A DNA stretch of 64,000 nt, taken from the NCBI GenBank assembly GCA_010093705.1, contig MU006089.1:477570-541569 (forward strand), given 5' to 3'. How positions within the stretch are numbered: position 1 is the stretch's first letter; every line of letters starts with the position of its first letter. The DNA comes from Patellaria atrata CBS 101060. Taxonomy: Eukaryota > Ascomycota > Dothideomycetes > Patellariales > Patellariaceae. The position numbers and the translations under genes are program-made. Of this stretch, positions 21,819-34,137 are shown piece by piece. The notes beneath the pieces were generated by a model, which ran no database searches, was not told where the DNA came from, and was given only the letters and a program-made list of their open reading frames with translations.

Positions 21819-22895
21819 AACTGGCAATGTGAGAGGAGGCACGGGGTGTGATATGGAGGCACGGCTATAGCGCTGGTGCGGTTCAAGCGTCCAACATCAA
21901 TAGTTATCCGGGAGCACCGTAGGGAATTAGGACTAGAAAGGCAAGTATTGCAGACAGGGCTGAAGAACAACAAGCAGAATAGGGCACGACATGCAAAGGT
22001 ATGCCAGATAGAGTGAGATAGTGTGAAATAATGAACTGAAACGAGCAGAACGAGGCAGGTTTGATGACTGATCCCTTCACAGAACTGTATGACTTGGTAG
22101 AACTACCACGATGCGAGTTCAGCATGCACAGAACGCACACGACGGTTTCTGGCTTTGCATCGTGTCATACGTATGTAACCATGTTGTATATATAACTTAG
22201 ATATTATTCTTAAACCTTGCTCGATGCTTGCATACCTTATTAGATTGTCAGATTTTTAACGGTGCGGTAATTCTTTGTGTGGAGGAAAGCAGTTTGGAAT
22301 TCGATGAGACGAATGGAAACAGCTTTTGCTCTTCGTTTGTGCTGCCCCACCAAAACGCATGGCATTGCCTGTGCACAGCTTAGCCCGAAAGGCCCAAACT
22401 GCTGGTGAGGGGCACCAAAAGCTCCTGGGCGCGCAAAACTTACCCGTCCCCCCGTGACCCCCGCCAAAGGCTGCCCCCCGAGCCCCCTTGGCCCTGGGGT
22501 TGCGCGCCGAGTCATCCCACATGGCAGACAGCCGTGACTAGAGAAAACACCTCAGCAAGCACCTCATTCTTTCGATACCAGCGCCCCAAAATAATCCCAA
22601 CTCCACCCCCCTCTCCTTTGCTAGCTCTCTCTTCCCAGTCACCACATGTAGCACTCGCTCCAAGTTCCAGTTTGAGCTTCATCTCAAGCTGGTTACGGCA
22701 CTGACCTTGTCGGACTCCGTCCCTTACACCGATCTGCTCATTCGTACACTGAAACTAGTGCACAGTGGCGTGCCCAGATCGCCCAGCTCACAATCAATCT
22801 TCGATCAAACTTTGCTCAACCTGAACAACCTGAATTTTCCACTCTCCCATCTCAATCTTATAGATATAAAGCCCGTGGCTCTAAGAGCGCTTCGA
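21819..22895. other. shared upstream region of npt1 and the GTP cyclohydrolase gene
   Basis: About 1.1 kb between divergent starts. The part 22390-22520 is GC-rich and C-tract-rich, unlike its AT-rich surroundings, and is probably promoter or leader of the cyclohydrolase. No separate gene supported. Confidence 0.5.
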
Positions 22896-24062
22896 ATGTC
22901 TAATTCTATACATCATCCGCAACGCATTGCCCAAAGTTCTCCTCACATTCCCTCCAACCGCAACATGGCGCAAGAAAAACTTCTGTCTCTGCATGATGAC
23001 GATCCCCGCTCTTCGACTCTCCAAAGGCTTCCCAACGCCAACTATCCTCGAAGACCCTCAATAAGCGCCAAAGAACGCGAAAACCTCTACGCGTCTATCC
23101 AGTCATCGAACAGCCGCGACAGACAACCGGTCATCTTTGACGCTCCAGACCCCTTTTTCAAAGATCATACCGCCCTTGTCAAACAGGCCCCCAGACCAAG
23201 ACTAGTTCGGAACATCTTAGAGGAGGAGGAGCAGGCACGGGACCCAAGAGACAAGGCCGTGCCTCCATCACCACCCCTCACTACTCGTCCTTCTAGTCCC
23301 TATACTCAAAATCCCACGGTAGACTTGGACGGATTGAGTTGGCCAAGTAGGTATCCAACGTACAATGGAAGGTTGATGCGTATGCTGACAGACTTGCAAG
23401 GTCTAGGAACCCGTGAACGACTAGAGGATAGCGTTGAGCAGAGAAAAGTTAGGGAACAGAAGCTCTCTGGTGCTGTCAAGACTATCCTCGAGTGTATAGG
23501 TGAGGATTCTGAGCGAGAAGGACTTCTTCAGACACCAGAGAGGTATGCGAAGGCTATGCTGTTCTTCACGAAGGGGTATGAAGAGAACCTGCGAGATATT
23601 GTGAATGGAGCTGTCTTCAACGAAGATCATGATGAGCTTGTCATTGTGAAAGATATTGAAATATTTTCTCTATGCGAACACCACTTGGTCCCATTCACTG
23701 GACGGGTAAGCTCACTCTACCTTCTCGCCTACTACTCCTCTAATATGTTATAGGTACACATTGGCTATATCCCAGACCGAAGAGTCATCGGACTATCGAA
23801 ACTAGGAAGAATAGCAGAGATGTACGCCAGAAGACTACAAGTACAAGAGCGGTTAACAAAGCAAATCGCCCTTGCGATATTAGAAGTCCTTCAACCTCGA
23901 GGTGTCGCCGTAGTCATTGAATCAGCTCATCTCTGTATGGTGAGCCGAGGGGTCCAGAAAACAACATCATCAACTACGACTAGCTGCATGCTTGGATGCT
24001 TCAGGTCACAGGGAAAGACAAGAGAGGAATTCTTGACCCTTGTCGGTGCTGGCCGGCGGTGA
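22896..24062 (+). CDS. fol2: GTP cyclohydrolase I
   Basis: The first enzyme of folate and pterin synthesis, turning GTP into dihydroneopterin triphosphate. Exons 22896-23705 and 23754-24062 (48-bp intron) give 372 residues. The first 170 or so residues are disordered and proline- and arginine-rich, longer than in yeast Fol2. The catalytic domain starts at [20 protein letters not shown] and shows [38 protein letters not shown] (zinc cysteine and histidines), [30 protein letters not shown] and [20 protein letters not shown] (second zinc cysteine), ending FLTLVG. The start could also be the later ATG at MAQEKLLSL, since the N terminus is not conserved. Confidence 0.95.
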
Positions 24063-24725
24063 TTCTTTTGTATTTTTTGCCTTATTTACTATTCGCATTT
24101 CTCCTTTCATTTTGCATACACCTCACCGGGGCGAATAATGCCACAAAGTTCAACATAGGCGATCTATTTGGGCAAATGCTGCTCTCAGCTCTACCACATA
24201 CTGGGATCCATTATTTTTGTATATATTGCAGGGCATTACGGCGCTCATGGACTGCGGCGGTGTTGGGCGGATGTACTGTATGATTAAAGATGCTGTAGGT
24301 GCGGCATGGGGACATTGGATTGAATATCGGAAAGAGAATGTAATATTCTTACGTTATGTTTCTAATTTGAAATTGTTACACCGGTATTTAAAAAGAAGAT
24401 GGTGTCATGATGCCAGAAATAATTTTTCATTGGCGGGGCAGATTTCAGGAACAGGAAAAGATAACAGGATACCCCTGATAACGATTTGCATGACCGTTAT
24501 CGATAAGTCGATTTGAGGCTTGCAGCAACGCCTTGACCACAGCTCGGTTCCCATTCAAGCTTGCATCACAGACGCGTCGGTTCTCACGATATCCCAAGCG
24601 TTTTTACAACACATATCTTCTCGTTACCGTCAATTGCTGCAATTATCTCTCCGATTGTCCTCTTACACGCGTTGTTCTTTGTGCCAAGTCCATATTTCCC
24701 TATAATTACTGTACTGAAACCGTAC
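24063..24725. other. intergenic, no gene seen
   Basis: 3' flank of the cyclohydrolase and promoter of the LRR gene. Open frames here lack family features. Confidence 0.5.
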
Positions 24726-26514
24726 ATGGCTTTTCTATTACATGAACGTGATATTGCACACGACACCCATGAGCCTCCTAGCTCTCCGCCTTCCCTACCG
24801 TCACTACCAGAAGTACCCCTTACCCTTCGGAAAAAACGTAGTCGCCCAATTGACGACTATGACATTCTCTTAACCAGTGATCCTCCCTTATTTTCGAGCG
24901 ACGACAACCCTCTCGATGCATCTGTGGACGATTATCGAGAGGGTGGGAAAAGGAAGAAGCAATATCATGGCGTCTGGTGGCATCAGAACCAGAGACCGGG
25001 GGTATTAGCATCCGGTACGGATTTTTCTGCCCCCAAATCAGTATTCTCCCGAAACATGGACAGCGGAGTGTGGATGGGAAGTGACTGCACAGAAGACGAT
25101 ATCACTCCGGAAGTCGTACAGGGAGACGTTTCCACGCCGACCACTTCATTTCGCCGGCACCTTGCCACTCTAGCCGAACAGAGATCCCAGGAAGAAGCAT
25201 GCGTTCAGAAGATACACAAGCTACTGGAGCAGGGCATGGAAACGGTGGACTTAAGGTGTGTATACGTGCGTTTCCTTGGTTCTCCTAATGCTTAGCGTTG
25301 AAGCGTTTATTTAGAGTCCAGTCATACGAACGGGTCATATAGGTACAGGATGCCGTGTAACTAAGACGGCACTCTGTAGCGAGTAGCAAATTATGGTATA
25401 TTCTATGCTACAGCTAATCATTGCTAGTGATTCATATCTACAGTCAATATCTGATGCGACTATCCGACCTCTACACTCACTGATCAAACATCCGCAAGTC
25501 GATGATCGCCCACCAAGTCCGGAGGGCTACGAGCCCTTTACACCTTCGCTCAAGATTTTCCTTTCTGGGAACATGCTTCGGACACTACCGCAGGAGCTAT
25601 TCAATCTGGATAATCTAACAGTTCTAAGTTTACGCAATAACGAGCTTACCGAACTTCCACCATTGATATTTCGATTGCGCAACCTTGTGGAGTTAAATAT
25701 TGCCAGAAATCTATTGCGATGGTTACCATGGGAGTTGTTGCATCTTTTGGGGACAGGCAAGAGGCTCAAAAGGCTCACGCTCCTTCCTAATCCGTTCGTC
25801 CGCGGTGTCGATCTCCATGGAACAATAGTGAAAAATGGATATTGGAATATCCCGACTACCATTAGTGAAACTGAAGAAGCTATTGAGACTCTAGAACAGG
25901 AATTGAGCGAATCGGATTCCTCGCAACATTCACTACAGATTGCATGGATGTTAAAATTGCTACGTACATTCCTATACAGAATGAACAGGGCAATAAAAAT
26001 TCCTGGTGCCGATATCGCGAAGACCATATGGAAGTCCGACCCAGTCTATTTAGGCTCAAGCTCATTAGCATTCAAAGGGTTCGATGGAGTTTTGGATCCC
26101 CTCTCACCTCCTTGGCCCAGTTCGTTTCCTGCTGAGGTGACGAAAGTTCCGGCTGCAAGGATGAGTGAGGACGTCCTACACGAGCGCTTGAAGACATCAT
26201 CGTGCGTCCCCTCACTTTTCGAGATCAGCCTCCGGGAGTGCGCCAAACACGACCTCAATCTGGTAACGCGCTATGCTGCTGAGGCATCCGCGCCGGTACA
26301 GCGAGCTCTGCAGGGAGCAAGTACTATCAAGAGTAGTGGCGGTCGGATATGTTCCATATGCGGCTCCTCGTACGTCCTTGCACGTGCCGAATGGGTTGAG
26401 TATTGGCATTATGTTCCAGAGTTCCTTACTTGTCGACCTGAAGAATTGTTTATACCATTTGTCAGGCAAGCTTGTAGTTTGGCTTGTGCGAAGGAGCATG
26501 AAGCTCCGCCATGA
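24726..26514 (+). CDS. leucine-rich-repeat protein with C-terminal Cys motif, function unknown
   Basis: Exons 24726-25255 and 25428-26514, joined across a 172-bp intron in phase, give 538 residues. The N-terminal half is disordered and charged, with a basic patch (LRKKRSRP). Four LRR units follow: LKIFLSGNMLRTLPQELFNL, DNLTVLSLRNNELTELPPLI, RNLVELNIARNLLRWLPWEL, and KRLKRLTLLPNPF. The C-terminal third has SLFEISLRECAKHDLN, then CSICGSSY and a late CSLAC pair that could hold zinc, with WVEYWHYVPEF between. This LRR plus C-terminal cysteine layout looks like a conserved fungal type, but I cannot name a function. The acceptor chosen, at 25427, is the only one that keeps both halves in frame. Confidence 0.8.
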
Positions 26515-26865
26515 GCCGCATTGTCGGGAATCACTGTAAGCTACGGAACAAAATGATCGAGTAGATATTGACCTTGTAAACAGAAATAGCATTATTGATG
26601 ACATGAGTTACCTTATGGCATGGGTTTTTAGTGCCTCGCGGGTCCGCGCATGTAGAGGATGATCAAACATTACATCCAATTGCTCTATGTGCACCTGGTC
26701 AATTGTCAACTACCCCCCGGTCTTTCCGCCCCGCCATGTCCGCCAAACACTACCTACAAAAGTATCTTGAGATGATCTGACGTCGGACAGCACAACATCT
26801 CCGGCTACATTCTCCTCCAAACGCTTGTTCCTTCCTGATTTGTTCTTTCCTTTGTTGATTGATAC
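26515..26865. other. intergenic, promoter of the ribose-5-phosphate isomerase gene
   Basis: Short spacer between two genes on the same strand. No feature beyond the presumed promoter. Confidence 0.5.
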
Positions 26866-28225
26866 ATGCCGTTTTTCGCCCTGAGAAATACTCCACGCCA
26901 TTACCTCCTACCGCAGCTGAAACTTGCTATTCCCAACCCTTACCCACCCCTCCATATCTCCATCATACGCTCTTACGCTTCACAACAAGGCGCCACGAAA
27001 ATGACCTCGAAGATCGAAGAAGCTAAACAGTCCGCGGCCCGTAAAGCCGTCGAGGACCACTTCGATCCCAACTTCAGCTATGTCGGCATCGGGTCCGGAA
27101 CTACCATCATCTACGTTATCGAAGCAATCAAGGAGCGCAGCTCAAACCCGCAAATCCAATTCGTGCCTACGGGATACCAATCACGTCAAGCGATCGTAGA
27201 TGCGGGACTAAAGCCCATTGCATTTGATAGTCTGCCTAATGACGTATTACTGGACGTCGCATTCGACGGTGCGGATGAGGTTGACGAGGACCTGAACTGT
27301 ATCAAGGGCGGCGGGGCTTGTCTGTTCCAAGAGAAATTGGTAGCGGAGCGCGCGAGGAAGTTCGTCTGTGTTGCTGGTATGTTCATCTGATCGTCTTTAT
27401 CACACTCCGCCTCTGATGTCCGCTCCTCCCGTCGCTTCTACTCCATTGTGACCTCCTACCTCCCTCTTCTATCTTTCCCTTCCTCTTCTCCCCACTTTCC
27501 TATTACATTCCTCTCCTCTCTATGCTATCCTTGGCTATCCTCTTTTCCTTTCTGTTTTCATATCTTCTCTTCATTCTCCGCCTTCCATCCATCACTCTCT
27601 TAATAAGTTTCTTTCCACACGTCTCCGTTTCTATCATTTCTACTCCTCCTCTCTTTCCCCCAATCTCCCCTTCCCTCCCACTTCCCCCTATCTCCTTCCC
27701 CAACGACCCCAACGCTCCTAACCCCCCCCTGCTCCCCCCTTAGACTACCGCAAAGACCAACCCCGCCTCCTAACAACCTGGCCCACCATCCCCATCGAAA
27801 TCGCCCCCCTCTCCGCCCCCGTCGTCCTCTCCGCCCTCCGCGCTCTCGGCTCCCCCTCCCCCACCATCCGCTCGAACAAGCAGGCGAAAGCCGGACCCCT
27901 GAAAACAGACCAAGACTTTTTCATCGTCGACGCGCCGTTCCCCCCACTTTTACTGCCGCAGGACGTTACGGGATCCGGCGACGGTACTAAATTTGGCGAG
28001 GGAGGAGAGGGGAAGTGGGAAGTCGGTAGTCTGGCAAAGAGAATCAAGGAGATCACGGGCGTGTTGGACGTGGGGATTTTCTGGGGGGTTGATGGTGCAC
28101 AGGCATTGAAAGAGGGACGTGGGAAGGGCGGACAGAGGCCTGTTGCTGTTTATTTTGGGTTGCAGGATGGACGGGTTAAGTTGAGGACTGTGGAGACGGG
28201 GTTGGAAGGGAGGATCTTGGATTGA
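26866..28225 (+). CDS. rki1: ribose-5-phosphate isomerase A
   Basis: Interconverts ribose-5-phosphate and ribulose-5-phosphate in the pentose phosphate pathway. Exons 26866-27376 and 27744-28225 give 330 residues. Motifs are YVGIGSGTTIIYVIEAI, FVPTGYQSRQAIVDAGLKP, DVAFDGADEVDEDLNCIKGG, GACLFQEKLVAERARKFVCV, DYRKDQPRL and ITGVLDVGIFWG. There are two plausible starts. The first ATG adds 45 residues rich in Arg, Tyr and Ser (LRNTPRHYLL, SIIRSYASQQ) with the look of a mitochondrial presequence. The second, at 27001 (MTSKIEEAKQ), starts at the usual cytosolic N terminus. The 367-bp intron is far longer than others here and almost entirely pyrimidine. Confidence 0.95.
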
Positions 28226-28530
28226 GGGATTGCCGATTTCCCGGATGGTGTGGCTTTGCTTAGATTTTGAGAGTGCATGTGCGTGTAGATAAATAGTTAG
28301 AGTGTGTGATGTGGTGGGTCGGGCTGTGAGCAGTCTTGCTCGCATAGAGGAGGAAATGAATTGTATAGACCGTTCCTCAATTAGCGAAGATACTTTGACA
28401 TCGTACACCAAAAACGCCTCATGCACCCCGCTAAATGCATAAGAACCAAAGCCAAATGCAACGGCACAATTCTAACCCCTCTATTCAACCAAATTCAACG
28501 CTCTATTATTCTCCCCCAAACACCCCGCCC

Positions 28531-29516
28531 TCAAAAATTCCTCGATGTCCCACCGAAAAATCTCCCCCTTTTCGCCCCATTCGCGTGTCCATGCGCTTGA
28601 CCGTTCGTGTGGCCGTTCGTGTGGCCGTTCGCATGGTACCCATTCCCATCCGCAAACTCGGCCGGTGCGCCATCGCGCATGCCCATCTCCACGGTAGTGG
28701 CGCGGGATTGGTGATGCTTAGTGCGGAGAGCAGGGACGAAGTCGATAAAGAAGGAGAGGATATAGAAGGTAAAGATAAGAGCGATGATCCACTCGAGGAC
28801 GGCAGCTTCGTTGTATTTGTCTTGTCTCTGGCAAACTCCAAAAGCTTCAGACGAAAAAAAAATTAAAAATTAAATTAGTCTAGCAATAACGGGATTTGTG
28901 AAGTTGGGCAGAAACTTACCGATGGCGAGGGCGACTTCGACGAGGATGAAGGCGAGCTTGATCCAGAAGGAGGCGCGCAGGAGCCTGTGTTCGCGGTAGT
29001 GGAAGCCGAGACGCTGGTACTCGGCGCAGGTGAAGACAGCGGAGAGGATGTAGCCGCCGATGAAGATGCCTAGGAATGCGTTGTGCATGCGCCCGTGTCG
29101 AAGGCTGTCGAATACAGTGAGAAGGATGAGGCCAGCGGCGCCGGCGATAGCAGCGAGGATCGAGAGGATCGAGAGCGCGTTTTGCAAGTTGGAGGTCGTC
29201 GGGTGGAGGCGTCCGCGATGTCGCAGCCAGCGCTCGAAGATGAAGGATAGGTCTAGGGTTACGACGGTCACGGCGCCCATAGCGATAAAGAGCGGTTTTA
29301 GCTTGTCGGCTCCGATGTCTGAGATGTACCTGCACGTTGTCAGTTCGAGGGTCGAGTGTATCTGAAGCAGGTGACTTACGCGATCTGCTGTTTTGCATCC
29401 ATGGATAGATAGTGAGGTGATCCGTCGATTAGCCATGTCAGGAGCATGGCGAGTAGCATTGCTAGCCACACGCATGCTGCGAACAGCGGAAACACCCAGT
29501 ATGAAAACCCCCACAT
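28531..29516 (-). CDS. Frag1/DRAM/Sfk1-family multi-pass membrane protein
   Basis: Exons 29380-29516, 28920-29329 and 28531-28844 join in phase to 286 residues. The start MWGFSYWVFPLFAACVWLAM is a membrane segment. Four or five more follow, including LFIAMGAVTVVTLDLSFIFE, ALSILSILAAIAGAAGLILL, AFLGIFIGGYILSAVFTCAE, SFWIKLAFILVEVALAIG and AAVLEWIIALIFTFYILSFF. The signature FDSLRHGRMHNAF is typical of Frag1 proteins. Members sit in ER, Golgi or plasma membrane; yeast Sfk1 supports phosphoinositide signalling and lipid asymmetry. The cytosolic tail has a short repeat (NGYHANGHTNGHTNGQAHGH) matched by repeated DNA near 28607-28640. It converges on the isomerase gene. Confidence 0.85.
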
Positions 29517-30834
29517 TATGTTGCTCCCTTTAAGGACCTATTTAAGGATCTAGGAAAGTTTATGATCCCGCGACGAGGTAATTCTATCTCGGTTTTGTTC
29601 GTAGTCGAGATTCGGACGAAACGAAGACGCGACTGTCGAGGTGCAAGAGTCCGGCTCAGGAAACAGGAAGGAGAGGTAGGACTTAGGAAAGAGGATTAGA
29701 GAAGACGGTAATGAAAGAAGAACTTCTTCGGTGGAATAGACAGAAACCGGGAATGGAATTGAAGAAGTTGTAGAAAAGTATAGCTTAGGGTGATAGCCCT
29801 GTTACGGTGGTTGTTACTTGAGTGATACCAGAATACGTCACTAACCGCGCAACGCCGCGGACGGGTTTTTGCTCGTCCTCCATAACTCCGTCTTGGACTT
29901 CCTCCATCGATGGTAACACTACATTCTGAATTACGCGTACGAAAGCAATGCCTAATGAGGTGGAAATCTCTTGAAGAGAATGTCAATGTAAGATTAAACA
30001 TTGAAGATATGTCTTAGAAGCTCTTTAAGGCTGCATAAGGTACCGGACGCCTCGCATCCCCAATTAGACGCCACCAGATAGTCGAAGATCCCAACGCTAC
30101 GGAGAATTGAAAGTCTGTCAATTGGAATTTTTATACCTTTTCATCAAATAAGTATCGAATTCTAATATATCTTTCGAATCAGAACATTGTTTTTACCCCT
30201 TTCGTACACCCTGTACTGTCCATACAATTGGGGAGTCCTCTGTCCAGTGTCTCTGTAGTTAGGACTACATTTCTCCTGAGCACGGAGCTCCCGTCTGGTT
30301 GAGGCACTATTTTGACCATCGCTGCCAATTTCAACTTCACATAACCCTTTTCCATCCACATACATGAGCTTCGTGTTATAGGGGATCTACATCGCCAAAT
30401 GCACAGACTGTCGGGACTGCAGAGAGATGTACTCTCACTCTACCGGCAATGTCTTCGATCTGCAAGGAAAAAACCTGAAGTAAGAGCGTTACGTATTACG
30501 ATACATAGGGGTAAAAGTTAATAACAGCATAGTAGGAGACCAGAGAGAACTTCCGGTCATTTGCAGAGTATGTCTGTTCCATTAATCGCAGTTGAATTCA
30601 TACCCACTTGCTTACATTTCTTTAGAGAGGAATTTAGACAACATAAGGCCATCGATAAGAAGGACTTCTCAACAATAGAATTCCTGCTTCGTAAAGGACG
30701 AAGGCAACTAGAGACCTATGAATCGCCTGGAATCACGAATATCACACGATGATCCTTTTGAGGTATAAGATACCGGAGGAATCGTCAACAGAAAGCCAGA
30801 AAGCATGTACAGTACATAGTTGTATCCTAATCGA
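29517..30834. other. intergenic, no gene seen
   Basis: Promoter side of the Frag1-family gene and 3' flank of the utp13 gene. Contains CCTGTACTGTCC near 30209 and TGTACAGTACAT near 30786. Several short open frames, none with family features. Confidence 0.5.
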
Positions 30835-33696
30835 TTATCGGACGATCGCATAGTCTATCTCCTTATCAACTCCATTAACACTTACCCCTGTACCCATCAG
30901 TTCGTTCATTTCTCCTAGTGTGAATTCAACAAGGTAACTTTCATCTACCAGTTCTTCCGTCCGCTTAAAGTGCCTTTCAGTATACGCTTTCAAAGCATCC
31001 AATACATCTTTCAGACTATTTTTAGCTTCTTTAGCACCGCTAACCTTGAGATTCGCCAACCGGTTTGCGGGATAACTGCGTACAATAACGCTGAGCACTC
31101 GCTGTGCCACAGTCGCCGTGCGCGCATTTACGTTCCAATCCCGAATTCTTAGGAGTAATCTGAAAAGTTGCTCGTCTGCGAGATTTGCGATAACATCATC
31201 GACTGCTTTGCGGCCGATGAGGCTACCTGGCTCAGGTACATCACTTTCCACCACCGTTTTGAATAAGGAAAACAATCGCCCAGGTTGATCTAGAGCCAGA
31301 GCAAGGGTGATGGCCTCGCGGTAGTTTCCAGTGTAGATGAAGTTATCTAACTGCTGATTCTCCTCTATTTGCTTTGTTTCTGCAACCGCAGCTTGCGTCA
31401 GGGTAATCGCCGTAGTATCAGTCCAGAAAGTTACCATGCTGTCGGCACCGCCAGAGATCAATTGAATCGCACTTTCTGGGCCGGCCTCGTTGTTCTCATC
31501 GTCTTCTTCCGTTTCTGACCGGTCGGTACGTTCAGTCAAAGCCGCAGCTAGAGCCCATACTCGGTCGGTGTGATTATCCAACGTAGTAGCCAATTCACCG
31601 CTCACGGTGTCCCAAACCTTGACCAAGCCGTCGCCACCCGCTGACGCTATGAGAGCACCACGTTTGTCGCGAGCACCTATTTGGATGAAAGGAAGCCAAA
31701 GGACTTTGAGAACGCTGTTAGTATGACCTTCAAATGTAAGAAGACAAGTGTAGTCTGCTAGGTTCCAGATTTTGACAGTTTTATCTCCGCTTCCGGTCGC
31801 GATAAGACCCTTGCGGCCACTCGATCCTGTCGCTGGGATATCTTTAGGAGCAAATTTCACTGTCCATACACCGCGACGATGGCCACGAAGTACGCCTTGG
31901 GTCTCGCCTTCTTCTACAGACCAGATCTTCACTGTTTTGTCTTGAGATGCTGAAGCGAATAGAGTTGAAGTATAATTGGCGTCAAGAGAATTAATATCTT
32001 TATCATGAGCTTTCCGCGTATATGTCGCTCTTGTCGTCTTCTTGTTGGAAATCTCCCACCGCTTCACGGTCTTATCTTGGGATCCTGTGACGAGAAATCG
32101 CGGCGGATGGTTAAGAGGGTCACTGTGAGCTTTAGAACCAGGTGGAGGAGCGCGTGGTAGTGTTATCGCTCCAACAGATTCGGCATGGCCTGTAAATGTA
32201 GCATAACATGTATATGAATCATTCTCCGGATCTAACCGCCAAAGACGAGCCGTATTATCTTTAGCACCAGTGGCAAGCCAGTGACCTGACCAATCTGCGT
32301 CTATGCAAATAATGATTTCTTCGTGACCTTTCAGAAGAGTCACGTCGGCACCAAAGTGATTGCCGCCAATATCACTATTACCTATTGTTTCTGTACGATC
32401 AGCTCCAGTCGATCCTAATGAAACGAGTCTTATGTCTTCCGAATTGGTAGCAAGAGCGAGCAGGGACTGATTCGAACCGACATATGCAAGGTCAATAACC
32501 TCATCATAAGTTCCTGATATACGCCGCAAAATGGGTAGCGCATCCATCGGAGTTGCGCCAAACTCCCGATCCACGGGAGCAAGAGAATGATAGACTAGGG
32601 TCTGGTCGGCGTGAACAGACAAGAGATAAGGTAGTTGCGGGTAGTGTATTATTTCCGTGATGCTTTCTGTCTCTGTACCCGCCTCTTGCACTCTCGTTAA
32701 TTCGGATCCCTTATCGGTAGTCCATAATCGGATCCGACCATTTTCCCCGCCGGAATATATTATGCTTCCATTCCTGACAAAGCCAATGCTCTCTACCCCC
32801 TCCAGGACAGGAATGGTTCTGCGGGTTTTCCAGGTTTTAGCATCCCAGATTATGATTGTTTTGTCTCTACTTCCCGAAATCAAAGCATTCTCAGTTTCCG
32901 AGAATTGTATACTCCGTACGACTGAGACGTGCGAGTCTAGAATGGCCGCGGATTTCCGCTTGTGGAGGTCCCATATCCTCACCTTGCCATCTTCTGTGCC
33001 TGAGGCTAGACGAAAGCTGAGTGTTGACTCCTCGGCTGGAGGCACCTCAGTGCCCTTTGTCTTCTTCCTCCCAGTAGATTCCACGGGGGTTGTAACTTTA
33101 AAGAAGTGTAGCGCAGAAATAACTCCGCTATGTCCATAGAAAGTATGTGTGACAAACCCACCTGTGATATCCCAGACCTTGACAATGCCATCTGCTCCTC
33201 CGGTAGCTATTAATGTGCCTGTATGATCCATTGCAGAAGTAACAACCGGAGATGAATGGGGTTTCAAGGTTCGCAACAGACTTGCGGAAGTTCTGCCACT
33301 GGTAAATGAGACCTCGAGCTCGAAGATGCGCATAGACAAGGAACGAGAACATATCACTAGATGGGAACCAGAAGGTGTCACTGAAGTTCATCAGCAGTGT
33401 TCAGTATAAAGCATTGAATAAGCTTACGAGAGAGAGTAGTGATATATTCCCCGTCCTATACTATGTGTCAACAGGTCAGATATGGTGGTAACAGGAAGAG
33501 TCTTCCATGGAAAGCTTACTCCTTCGATACGAGTTAAATGTTCCCCAGTGCGGATATCAGTCAGAAGAACATCCTCTCCTAGCGATCCAGCAAGTATGCG
33601 TCCATCTTCGGTCAATGCAACTGGGCCTCCAACATATATCGGCTGGATGACTTTGCTAGGAGCAAAAGTTGTTTTTAGAGCCACCCTGTGTGCCAT
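30835..33696 (-). CDS. utp13: U3 snoRNP protein Utp13 (WD40, TBL3 homologue)
   Basis: A part of the UTP-B complex of the small-subunit processome, needed for cleavage of pre-18S rRNA in the nucleolus. Exons 33520-33696, 33428-33455 (28 bp) and 30835-33380 give 916 residues. The protein is filled by two tandem WD40 propellers, with repeats such as ATGGADGIVKVWD, SGTEDGKVRIWDL, SGSRDKTIIIWD, ATGAKDNTARLWRL, TGSQDKTVKRWE, ASASQDKTVKIWS, ATGSGDKTVKIWNL and ASAGGDGLVKVWD. The C-terminal Utp13 domain (NFIYTGNYREAITLALALDQ, RVLSVIVRSYPANRL) separates it from other WD40 proteins. The small second exon restores the N-terminal strand GDGEYITTLSLTPSGSH. It is divergent from an unknown membrane-protein gene, with 441 bp between starts. 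Confidence 0.95.
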
Positions 33697-34137
33697 GATG
33701 GGATGGATCGGACTTTCAGAAGCTAACTAAAGGTTCGGTCGCGTTTGCAACACATCATCTCATCGGAATATAATGCGACAAGGAGTATAAGAGTATAGAA
33801 CCCTTGAAGTGTACTGTCCTGTCATACTGCGGGATATCAGAAAAATATCATGAATGGACCGTGCGTGCAGCCGCATCTAGCCAAAAGAGGAAATCTCCGC
33901 ACAACCTCGTTGAACGTCGAGAGAGCTTGCCAGAACTAGTTCTGGTCTGGCACGTGCAATCGTGATATTTCAACTCCAACATTCACAACATCCTCCTTCA
34001 CCTTCCACGATGTAATTGCCAAGCTAAACAAACGACCCGCCCGGTCTTGCAAATTTTCCAAATGTTGTTGACTCACCTCTCTCACAACAACTCTCACCTC
34101 TACATCTCAACCATCTCAGAATTCGCAGATTCTCAAG
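33697..34137. promoter_or_regulatory. divergent promoter, utp13 and 34.1-kb membrane protein
   Basis: Only DNA between two head-to-head genes, so it must hold both promoters. A GAACTAGTTC palindrome near 33934 is the one symmetric site noticed; its role is unknown. Confidence 0.5.

Noticed and set aside
22405-22704. Pro/Ser-rich open frame before the GTP cyclohydrolase gene
   Set aside because: Composition follows the C-rich leader DNA, with no conserved segment.
27950-28426. 158-codon minus-strand frame across the isomerase 3' end
   Set aside because: Antisense to the isomerase second exon and its trailer, with no protein features.
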